Origin: Agrostemma githago
Taxonomy: Eukaryota; Streptophyta; Magnoliopsida; Caryophyllales; Caryophyllaceae
NCBI GenBank assembly: GCA_958450325.1
Contig: OY288251.1
Coordinates: forward strand, 17,978,976-18,042,975
Direction: 5' to 3'
Length of the DNA stretch: 64,000 nucleotides
Positions 11,701-23,700 of the stretch are shown one piece after another. The notes beneath the pieces are model-generated. The model was not told where the DNA came from and ran no database searches. It saw nothing but the letters and a program-made list of their open reading frames with translations. Every line of letters begins with the position of its first letter. Position 1 is the stretch's first letter. The translations under genes were made by a program, and so were the position numbers.

Positions 11701-14700
11701 CGCCACTCTTGTTGTTACCAAGAACTTCGATTCAGGTAACAAAAGAAGCTCGACAGACTACCATGCCTTGGGAGGAAAGTCAATCACAAAGGTTCGGTGT
11801 TTATCAACTAGAGGCTTTAGATGAACGTCCTAAACGACCCATAAGAGAGCCCAATAGGTTGATCAAAGAGATAAAGAGGCGAAGAATATGCTAAAGATAT
11901 GGTGGGTTATGCACTCTAAGTAGCCGGCAAGATTGAGTCATCTGAGTCACTATCTTATCGAGAAGCAGTTTCTAGTAGTGAATCCGCGCAATGGATCCCT
12001 GCTATGATTGAGGTGATGGAGTCGCTTCAGAAGAATAAGATATGGGAGTTAGTCAAGGTACCACGCACAAGACAGGAAGGTGGTTTATTGCGAGTGGGTA
12101 TTCAAACGGACATAAGGAACAACAAAGGGTTATTTGGTCACATACAAGGCACGTCTAGTCGTTAATGGTTTTAGTCAGAAGAAGGGAGTTGACTACAATG
12201 AGATATTTTCTCTTGTAGTTCAACACACTTCAATTCTCGTTCTCCTAGCGATAGTCATTCAATATGATTTAGAACTGGAACAACTAGATGCGAAAACGGT
12301 TTTCCTTCATGGGGAATTAGAGGAAGAATTCTTGATGAGCCAACTAGAGGGATTTAAAGTTTAGTAAAAAGAGGTTTATGCTTGTAAGTTACATAAATTT
12401 TAATCGAGCTCAAACAATCACCCAAACAAGGGTACAAGTAGTTTGTCAGCTTTATGGTAGAGCACGGCTACAAGATTTATTAAATGATGGCTACAACAGT
12501 ATTTGGATTTATTAAATGATGATAGTTATGTGTAAGCCCTTCGGCGCTGAAAGACTAAACATAAGGTGTTGAGTCCTAGGTGGAGTCCACCCATTCTCTT
12601 GGTAAAAAAGAGAAAACTCGTGCCTTAGGTAAAAAAGGTGCTTACACCCGTGCCTTTGGTAAAAAAAGGCAAGACGCGTGCCTTGGGTGAAAATGTAAGA
12701 CCCACACCTTGGATGAAAAAGGCTAAACCTGTGTCTTCCGTGAAAAATACAAGACACGTGCTTTGGGAGGAATAAGACCATGATGCGAATGCGGAAGCGG
12801 TTTAGATTAGGAAATGAAAGTCGGGTCGAAGGTTAATGTAACCTTGAGTGATGACGTGGATTTTGGAGTGAAATTGAACTAAGGTTAATATAACCTTGGT
12901 TCGTGGTTAAGGTCTTCCTGGATTTTGTGTTTTGTGGCACGTCTATTTTAGGAAAGAAAATACTTTGAATTACGTAAGGATTTTTGTGATGAAATAAAAG
13001 ACAAACGTAACCAAAGATATTTAGCCCGAATTCGACCTTGAATTCGAAACTAATAACGTAGAGATTGGCGCACCAATTCCTCAACGCAATTTCGAAGTAC
13101 TTTCTCGAAATATAAAACACAAGAGTTGATTAAAATCAAAACGTTGCTGAAAGTTTATTGCTTAATCATTGAATGAATAATGCTTACATAGAACGTGGCT
13201 TTTATAGCCTTACACAAATATAATCTCGAATATATTTTACGAGATACTAATCAAATTAAAACTAGTAATTAATCTAGAGAATATAATATCTTATCCTAGG
13301 TATATCTTGAAATGATCTTGAAGAGATCATTATTATTCTTGTTGCTTTAATTAAACTAAGATTGCATCCCTTTATTTGGAGTATGGGATACCCGAAATCT
13401 TCTTCTACTCTTCAGAATATTGCAGCCAAATCTTGTTTGCTTCTTGATTGATCTTCATGCCTAGAATATTCATATCTTGATATAATATTCTTATTTGTGT
13501 TGCCAAGTTTGGGGAGATTGTATCTATCTATTTGAGGGAGGAGATACATGCATATCTTCATGTGAATCACCATCAAATATGAGTGGGAATTATCTCCTCT
13601 TATTGCCAAAATAAGAAGATTGCCCTAGCTTGTTTGAAGTAAGAATATCATGCATATCTCTAGTAAGGGAGGCGTGATCTTTGGCTGCATATCCCACGTG
13701 ATCTTGGCTATTTCGGGACGTGTGTGATCATGCACACACCAAGTTTGATTGGGCTTGGTTCGAATAACCCAAGCGAGTGTATGGTCTCGTTGTGGGCTTT
13801 ATTCGGTCCTAGCACAATCGGGCCGGGTTCGAGCTCACCCGTATCATCCCCTCCTTCTTCGAAAGGAATTGACCTCAATTCCGCAAGGCCATCATCGCTC
13901 AAGTACGGACTTAAGTCCCCTACATTGAATGTAGCGTGGACTTCATAGTCTCCCGGAAGCTCGATCTTGTACGCATTGTCGTTTACCTTGTCAACGACCT
14001 TGTACGGACCCTCGGCTCTTGGCATGAGCTTGTTCTTTCGTTTTCCCGGAAACCTTTCCTTGCGCAAGTGTAACCACACCAAGTCTCCGGGTTGGAATAC
14101 CTTAGTCGGTCGGTTTTTGTTAGCTCGCCTTTGGTAGGTTTCGTTTACCACCTCAATTCTAGCTCGGACTTGATCATGTAACTTTGTCATAGCCTTGACC
14201 TTGTCCTCCGCGTCCTTGTGAACAAATTCGCCTTTAGGGATAGGGAGTAACTCAATAGGCAAATACGGGTTGATCCCATAAACTACCTCGAAAGAAGAGT
14301 GCTTAGTTGCATAGGTAGGAGATCGATTATAAGCGAACTCCGCGTGTGCAAGCTTAAGGTCCCAATCCTTCTGAGTTTTACTCACCAAACCACGGAGAAT
14401 AGTCCCTAAGATACGGTTTGTCACTTCCGTTTGCCCATCAGTTTGAGGGTGATGTGAAGTGCTAAACAGTAGCTTAGTACCGACCTTTCTCCAGAGTGTG
14501 TTCCAAAAGTAACTCAGGAATTTTGAGTCACAATCGGACACAATAGTCTTCGGGACTCCATGTAAACGGACTATCTCGCGATAATACAGATCCGCGACAT
14601 TACTAGCATCGTCCGTTTTATGGCAAGCCACGAAATGCGCCATCTTCGAAAATCTGTCAACGACCATCATAATTGCATCCCTTCCTCTTTGAGTACGAGG

Positions 14701-17700
14701 TAAGGCCACAATAAAGTCCATCGACACATCTTCCCATGGTCGTTCCGGAACTGGTAATGGCATGTAGGCTCCTGCTTTAAAGGAACTTTTCGCCATGTGA
14801 CAAGTAACACACTTGCCTATGATGTTTTGGACATCACCAATCATTTTCGGCCAATGAAAATGCTCGTGTAAGATGTCGAGCGTCTTCTGAACTCCGAAAT
14901 GTCCGGCTAAACCACCACCATGTGCTTCGCGAATTAATAATTCACGAATTGGATGCTTCGGAACACAAAGTCGATTTCCCTTAAATAGAAAACCCTCTTG
15001 TAACGCGTATTCCCTGTATCCACCTTTTTGACATTCCTCAAATATCTCCCTTAGTTCATCATCCAGTACATAGGATTCTTTAATTAACTCGAACCCTAGT
15101 AACTTCACTTCGAGTGTGGTAAGTAGCACATATCTCCGTGATAAAGCGTCAGCTACTACATTACTCTTGCCTTCTTTGTATTTTGATGAAAAATGGAATG
15201 ATTGAAGAAATTAAACCCACTTTGCATGTCTCGGGTTGAGCTTTTGTTGCCCATGTATGTACTTGAGAGACTCGTGATCCGAGTGAAGTACAAAATGACT
15301 AGGGCGAAGGTAGTGACTCCAATGGTCAAGTGCTCGAACGATCGCGTAGAACTCTTTGTCGTATGTAGAGTAATTACAACGAGCGCCCCTCAATTTCTCC
15401 GAAAAGTAAGCAATGGGTCGTTGAGCTTGGATTAAAACAGCCCCAATTCCCACGCCACTTGCGTCACACTCAACTTCGAACGGTTGAGAGAAGTCGGGTA
15501 GAGCGAGTATAGGTGCATTGCATAGCAACTCCTTGATCTTCTCGAACGCCTTTTGAGCTTGTTCGTTCCAATCAAACGCTCCTTTTTTCAAGCAACCCGT
15601 GATTGGGCTCATGACCGTGCTGAAATCACGAATAAACCGCCGGTAGAATGAAGCCAATCCATGGAATGATCGTACTTCAGTCACCGTACTAGGGGTAGGC
15701 CAAGAACGAATAGCCTCCACCTTTTCTTGATCTACGGCAACTCCATCCCGAGATACAACGTATCCAAGGAATATAACTTTGTCGACCAAGAATGAGCACT
15801 TCTCGGTTTTGCCGTATAGTTTTTGCATTCTTAGCGTTTCGAACACTTGTCTTAAGTGTTGTAGGTGCTCTTCAATGCCCTTGCTGTATACTAGGATATC
15901 GTCCAAGTACACGACCACGAACTTTCCAATGAAGGACTTTAGAACCTCGTTCATAAGCCTCATGAAAGTGCTTGGTGCATTAGTAAGGCCGAAAGGCATG
16001 ACCAACCATTCATATAAACCATGTTTGGTTTTGAATGCGGTCTTCCATTCATCTCCTTCTCTCATTCGAATTTGGTGATAACCACTTCGAAGATCGATTT
16101 TGGAGAAGATGGTTGAGCCATGAAGTTCATCAAGCATATCATCGAGTCTCGGAATCGGGAATCGATATTTTATGGTGATGTTATTCACTACTCTACTATC
16201 GATGCACATTCTCCATGTGCCATCTTTCTTAGGGACGAGTAAAGCTGGAACCGCGCACGGGCTCATACTTTCTCTTACGTACCCTCGTTCCATTAAATCC
16301 TCTATTTGTCGTTGGAGTTCTTTGGTTTCTTCGGGGTTACTCCGATAAGCCGCCTTGTTTGGTAACGGCGCGCCGGGTACGAGATCAATTTGATGCTCGA
16401 TTCCACGCAATGGAGGTAAACCCGCTGGTAAATCCTCTGGAAAAACATCGTCAAACTCACGCAATAGTGGTTTAACGCGTTCAACAGAGTCAAGGTTAGA
16501 GTAAACTTGGTCAAGGTTAATGTAACCTTGGTCAAGGTTATTCTCTCTTGAAACTGTGGACAGGTTAGATGCCACAAGCGCGTACACTTGCTCTCCTCTA
16601 GCCAAAACCTGCTCCACGTCTCTTTCACTAGCAAACATTGACAAACTCGGCTTGTTAGTACGATTAGAATGAATCGAACGAATCTCCTTCGGCGCCATAG
16701 GCCTTAGGACGACCTTCTTACCATCCACCATGAGTTCATGCTCGTTGCTTCGTCCTTTATGAAGGACATTGCGATCAAATTGCCATGGCCTGCCTAATAA
16801 CATGTGACAAGCATCCATGGGAATAACGTCGCAAACCACCTCGTCCTTGTAAGGACCCATCGTAAAACCAACGCGGACTTGTTTAGTCACCTTAACTTGG
16901 TTCCCATCATCGAGCCAATGTAAGGTATAGGGTCTCGGATGTGGTGTGGTGGTTAGGGTTAATTTCTTAACCATGTCTTGTGAGGCGACGTTGGTACAAC
17001 TCCCCCCATCAATAATCACATTACACCATTTGTCTTTGACCAAGCATTTAGTGTGGAAGATTTGGTCACGTTGTTCGGTCACAACCGGTTCAACAACGGT
17101 GTGCAAAGTACGACGTAAGACCAAAGACTCAACATGACTTGGTGCTACAAACTCGAGCACGTCATCCCCCTCTAACTCATCCCCATTCGTGACATATGAT
17201 GGTTCATCCTCGTCACTAAAACCCTCCATCAATTCATCGCGATAGCTAATTGCCTCTCTTAATGTAATGACTCTTTTATTAGGACAATCGCTTTGAAAGT
17301 GGCCGAAACCTTGACACTTAAAACAACGGACCCTAGACATGTCTTTGGATTTAGTGTCTGTTTTAGGTGTTGTTTGGGTGGCAACTACGGATTTTGGGGC
17401 TTGACTTGAACTAGACCCTCCGAATTTATTGGGTGTTTCGGATTTTGTCCAAGTGTTTGTTTTAGTGGTCGGAGTAGTTCGTCGTTTTTGTTGGCCCTCT
17501 ACTTTTAAACACAAAGAGCATAATAAATCAAACGACGCATAAGGATGTAAATCTACCACATCAGCTATGTTACGATTTAAACCCCTACAAAACCTAGCCA
17601 TCTTTTGTTCCTCGAGTTCTTCTAACTCACACATTAAAGATGCCTTTTCGAACTCCTCAATATACGCACTAATTGACATGATCCCTTGTTTCAACTCGGC

Positions 17701-20700
17701 TACCTTACGATATAAGTCGATTTTGTAACTTTTAGGAACATACCTCTTGCGTAACTTATTTTTGAGTTCCTCCCATGACCGGATCTTAGGCTTTTCTTCC
17801 CGTGCTCGCCTAGTCTTCATACTTTTGAACCATAGGGACGCACTTTTTGTTAGCCTCAAGATAGCATACTTGCAACGCTTCTCATCGGGGACATCCTTGA
17901 ATTCGAACATCCTCTCGATTTGACGCTCCCAGTCCAAGTATTCTTCCGGATCTATCCTTCCCCCGAATTCAGGCAACTCCATGACTTTGAATTCGTCATG
18001 GGGTTTGGGCACATCCACGAATCTCCTGGCACCTCCCCCAGGTATGTTCTCGGGCAAATTGCGCAAGGCACGGAGCAATTGTTGGATGAGATTGTCGTCA
18101 TTACTCCCTCCAGTATTGAAGCTGCTTGCGTCATTGTTGACATTGTTGTCGTTGATTTCGTTATCTCCCATGTCGCTAAACACGGCTCTGATACCAAATG
18201 ATGCGAATGCGGAAGCGGTTTAGATTAGGAAATGAAAGTCGGGTCGAAGGTTAATGTAACCTTGAGTGATGACGTGGATTTTGGAGTGAAATTGAACTAA
18301 GGTTAATATAACCTTGGTTCGTGGTTAAGGTCTTCCTGGATTTTGTGTTTTGTGGCACGTCTATTTTAGGAAAAAAAATACTTTGAATTACGTAAGGATT
18401 TTTGTGATGAAATAAAAGACAAACGTAACCAAAGATATTTAGCCCGAATTCGACCTTGAATTCGAAACTAATAACGTAGAGATTGGCGCACCAATTCCTC
18501 AACGCAATTTCGAAGTACTTTCTCGAAATATAAAACACAAGAGTTGATTAAAATCAAAACGTTGCTGAAAGTTTATTGCTTAATCATTGAATGAATAATG
18601 CTTACATAGAACGTGGCTTTTATAGCCTTACACAAATATAATCTCGAATATATTTTACGAGATACTAATCAAATTAAAACTAGTAATTAATCTAGAGAAT
18701 ATAATATCTTATCCTAGGTATATCTTGAAATGATCTTGAAGAGATCATTATTATTCTTGTTGCTTTAATTAAACTAAGATTGCATCCCTTTATTTGGAGT
18801 ATGGGATACCCGAAATCTTCTTCTACTCTTCAGAATATTGCAGCCAAATCTTGTTTGCTTCTTGATTGATCTTCATGCCTAGAATATTCATATCTTGATA
18901 TAATATTCTTATTTGTGTTGCCAAGTTTGGGGAGATTGTATCTATCTATTTGAGGGAGGAGATACATGCATATCTTCATGTGAATCACCATCAAATATGA
19001 GTGGGAATTATCTCCTCTTATTGCCAAAATAAGAAGATTGCCCTAGCTTGTTTGAAGTAAGAATATCATGCATATCTCTAGTAAGGGAGGCGTGATCTTT
19101 GGCTGCATATCCCACGTGATCTTGGCTATTTCGGGACGTGTGTGATCATGCACACACCAAGTTTGATTGGGCTTGGTTCGAATAACCCAAGCGAGTGTAT
19201 GGTCTCGTTGTGGGCTTTATTCGGTCCTAGCACAATCGGGCCGGGTTCGAGCTCACCCGTATCAGACCACCAAGATCTCGTGGAAGATCTTTTGTACTTT
19301 AGACTGACAAGTTGAAGTAGGGTGTACTACGGTAATTGAGGGAAGGGCAAAAAACACCATTAACTAAAGACCGTTAAAAGATGCGATCATTTAAGTCAAG
19401 GTGGAGATGAATTCTTGCTGGAGGATTCCTGTATGTTTTGCCAGGATCTGCCTGAAACTGTAGGTCATCTGTTCTTCGACTGCCAATACTCCAAGAAATG
19501 CCATAAACTGCTACAACACTGGCTTGGAACAGCCATGCCTGAGAGTAATATTCTGAATTGGTATGTGAAATGACGAACTAAGTCGTTGGTAAAGAAGCAG
19601 ATTATAGTACCTGCGACTATGGGGCTGATTTATAGACTATGGCAGGAACGGAATATATGTACGTTGGAGTCCAGACTGATGAAGCCTGATAGCGTGGTAC
19701 AAGATTTAAAGAGGGAGATAGTAAATAGAGTATTAGCTCGTATACATTGTATTAGTTCTAAAATAGATGGTATGTGGTTGCTTGAAAATAGAACTGAAAA
19801 TTGCAATTTCCTATTTGGTGGTGTGTCCCACATCTAAGGAAATGGGAAGTGCGGTAAATGTATTTACTTTAAGGAGTAAACTAATCCACATGGAAAGATT
19901 ACTAAAGGGAGAGGTTATCCTATTGTTATAAATAAGAGTCTCCCTTCACTTTAGAAATCATCCAAAAATATTTGTGTCTCTTACGTCTTAACTTAAAGAG
20001 AACTCATACAAGTCTATAATTTGCATTATCGACATAGTAAAAAAAAAATCTTGCGCCTGTGAATGTAGCTAACAAGTTGTTAGTGAAACGTAAATCATGA
20101 TCTCTTTCTTTATTAATCTCGTCGTGTTTGTTTGCTTCCGCACAAGACCTTTAAATCCAAAGTGAACATTTTTTGTACACTACTCACGACTAAGAGAATC
20201 TTCAATATTTTTGACAATCTATAAGAAATAATATAGACATGCAGGATCATATTTGATTCGTCTTTCAGTTTTGTTATTTGCCCTGATTTTTTTGATAGCA
20301 GATCTAAGAAGCTTCTACTTGATCAAACACCTTTTTTTGCTTCTAAACAAAGGATATCATTTCGCTTCCCCCCCTTTTTTTCTAGCATTTCCCTCTATGC
20401 AAACACTGTAACACCCGCTTTTTTCCTAAGCATTTTTATTCTATCCTATAGGACTTCGTCTTAACTCTGTCAATTTTGGCCTCATATTTTATCATTTTAC
20501 TAAGCTTTATTTTAATTTTTGAGTTTAATAATTTCTATTTTTAATTTTAAAGATTTAAAATTCTTTTAAATCCATTTATTTGGTTTCTTCGTAAACTAAG
20601 TAATTTTTCCGCGAGGAATTCTATTTCTCTCCGAATTGACATTTTTAAGCTTGGATTTAAGTTATTCCTTTTTCCTAAAAATGTTTGAATACGTTTATGG

Positions 20701-23700
20701 AATATTTTTTTTACTAAGATATATTTTAGTTACTAAAAACAAGCCATTTATGATTTTATTACGAAGCTTCGCGAATAATTATTTTCTTACGCGAGGTTTA
20801 CTCGAATTACTTTGAAATACCTTTAACTATTTTACGATTATACTTTTTATCAACTTATAAATTATTTGAGACTGTTTTCTCACATTTTGGACCGACTAAG
20901 CTCTTGGTCACAAGTTTTATTACATTTTATTTAAACGTTTCATTTTATCACATTAAAACGTAAACATAAGGTAAATCATTTTCATTCATGGTAGCATTTA
21001 TGTCAAAACTTTTTTTTACTCCCTCTCTTATCCTCTTGGCCGGCCAACTATAGGTCTAGATACATTTTGGATTCCTCATTTTGAAGCCTTAATTCATTCT
21101 TACTCCTTTAAGTGTAGTAACATCCATCTCCTCCTTTACTCTACATTCATTTTTGCATTAACAAAAATATTCATCACTTCTTTCTTCTCTCTTTTGGCCG
21201 GGTACTTCTTACCCTCCTTGGGCTGATTTTTGCTCCATTTCAAGTCCCAATCGCATCATTTTTATCGTCATAATAATCCTCTTTCCGATTCCTTCGTTAA
21301 GGTATTAATCGACGTCATTTTCGATCAATTTTTACCTTGTTTTTTTACTAGTTTTCTCATGGTATTTTTCTGCCATGATTTACGTGTTTGGTAGGATTTT
21401 TGGACGATCCCGAAGCCGACGAATATATCGTTGATTCAGACTTGGAGTAGAGGTAACGTCGATGTTACTCGGTATTTCAAGATTTTAATTGAGTATTCGC
21501 ATGTATATATTTTTATATTTTATTTTGGCAATATATGTATGTCACGAATTCTGGAAAAATTTTTAAAGTTGAAATTTTGCATGTTTCGATATTTTTATCG
21601 CTTTTACGAGATTAACGATTAAATTGTTATATTAATTTGTAAAATCGTAATAATCGGCCTAAACATGTAATATATGTTTATATTCTGGAAAAATGTTGTT
21701 TTTGATGATTTTTAGTAATTTAGTATTTTTCTGATATTTTTGATATCGATTATTGAATTATTATCGTTTTCGAACAAAAACGATTAAAAACCGATTTTTA
21801 GTTCTAGTACTTAAACATTTTATTTTAATCTGATTTTTGACGTGGTGAAACTTTCTGGTGAAATAGAATTTTCTGATTTGTTTCGTAATTTTTCGGAATT
21901 GTTAAGTGGATGAATTAATTAATCACTTTAAATCATCGTTTATCGTTAAAACCGTGTTTGTTGTTTAAATTCTCGATTTCTGATCTTTAGTTTAAATCTG
22001 GAAAAAATTATGATTCTGATGATTTCATATTAAAATGTATTATTATGATCTTTAGTGCCTTAATAAAATGTTAGGAACGATAGGTTTATTAATAAAATCG
22101 TTAATTGCGAAAACGGGTTTAAATGACGGTTTTGTTGAAATTTGTTGAATCTGGATTTTGGAAAAATCTGGAAAAATTTATATTCTGTAAAAATCAGGAT
22201 TTTAAAAGTGTAATAATAATTTTTGAATATTAATACTTAAATCGTTTTGTAATTACTATTTTTATTAATCGTTATTGTCGAGATTAGACGATTAACGAGA
22301 AAACGCTTTAAAAACCGAGTTTTTAGAATTCTGGAAATTTTCTTTTCTGGACAGAATGTCCATAAATATAATTTAACTATTTTACGTAATTTTTGTACTA
22401 TTTATCATAGTCTTTAATTAATAAATATTGATTTCGGACAAATTGTGATTTATCGTTAAATGCTTCGTATTAACTAAAAGGATTATTTTTCCAGCAATTT
22501 TGAAAGTATTAAATCTGAAACTTTAAGATTTAAATCATCCCTTAACATATTCTAAATATATTCAATGGTTTAATTAAATAAAAGACGTTAAAAGATTTAA
22601 TTTGACATTTGTCGTAAAATCCTATTTATAATTTTATTGTCGAAGCTAATAATAATTAGGGAATTTTAGCTTTATAACTTTTGAAAACACCCTAATTAGT
22701 AATATTAAAATGTTTAAGACATTTTTAATCATCTTATAACACTTATACGATATTTTAATAATTTCATAAAATCAAATGTTCTTACTTTAATAATTAATAT
22801 CGTTAAGGCCGAAAGTATTAGTTTTATAAATCTATATCGTTTACTAAAATGTGGTATTAGTATGAACTAATATTTTCACTACTTTGATATGATGCTATTT
22901 TTAGTAAAGTTTCTAAAAATAGAAGTTTCTAAAAATAGAAGTTTCCTAAAATAGAAGTTTCCTAAAATAGAAAGTTTCCTCTTTTAGAATATAAATGTTT
23001 ACTTCTTTTATCCTCATATTGTTTATGATGAATACATCTTTTAAATATCGATAATGGTTTGTTTTGGAGTTATGGAATAAGGACAAGTGTGGGTTTAGAG
23101 TAATATAGTCTGGGATGTACGTTTTGCCATCAACTGTAAGGCTGGTGTGTCTTTATGGGGCGCATTGGTTGTTGAACTGAGCATGGTTTGTGTTCAGGAG
23201 AGTGTATATTTACCTTAAACTTAGATATCGCATCGTATAAGTCGCGTCGGGTTGAACTGGATATGGTTTGTATCCAGGAGGGGTGTGCATTACTTAAGCC
23301 AGGACCTCGCTGCACGCAGTCCTGTTATGGTTGAGTTGCCTAGTTAGAGACCAAAGTCTAATTTGTTTTGACTAAGTTCTCGAAACTTGTTTTTAGTATT
23401 ATCCTAGTGAAAGTCTAGATTCTACATTAATCCTATCCATAACGCCATTTTGATTATTTTATTTATTATCGATATAAATTGGCGCAGGTTGGCAAATATC
23501 TTTATGTGTCTTCGGAAACCCCTTTTGAATAATTTGTTCGACACTAAATCTTATTTTAATATGATGTTTTACTGTTTTCCATTTTTACTATTTTTCCTAT
23601 ATTAGTAATTACTATTTTAAAATCCTGTTATACGGCTGGGAGAACGTTGACGTTGCTCCCCACTGATTGTGGCTGTTATGTTTTAACATGACAGGTATAC

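Larger units (their letters stand above)
12781..19264 (-). mobile_element. Young full-length CRM-like Ty3/gypsy retrotransposon (6,484 bp), TSD GACCA
   Basis: Two 1,066-bp direct repeats (12781-13846 and 18199-19264), both TG...CA, flank a polyprotein on the minus strand. The 5-bp duplication GACCA is present at 12776-12780 and 19265-19269. An initiator-Met tRNA primer site lies inside the right LTR and a purine tract inside the left one. By eye the LTRs differ at one position (G at about 12956 versus A), so insertion was recent. Integrase C-terminal sequence, lack of a recognisable chromodomain and a reading frame that runs into the 3' LTR suggest the CRM clade. It is inserted in an older copia element, inside the PDI intron, on the same strand as PDI. 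Confidence 0.95.

Noticed and set aside
16302..16634. 110-codon ORF in another frame of the young Ty3 element
   Set aside because: Fully inside the polyprotein on the same strand; its repetitive LTLTKFTLTLTL text is the out-of-frame reading of the palindromic linker.
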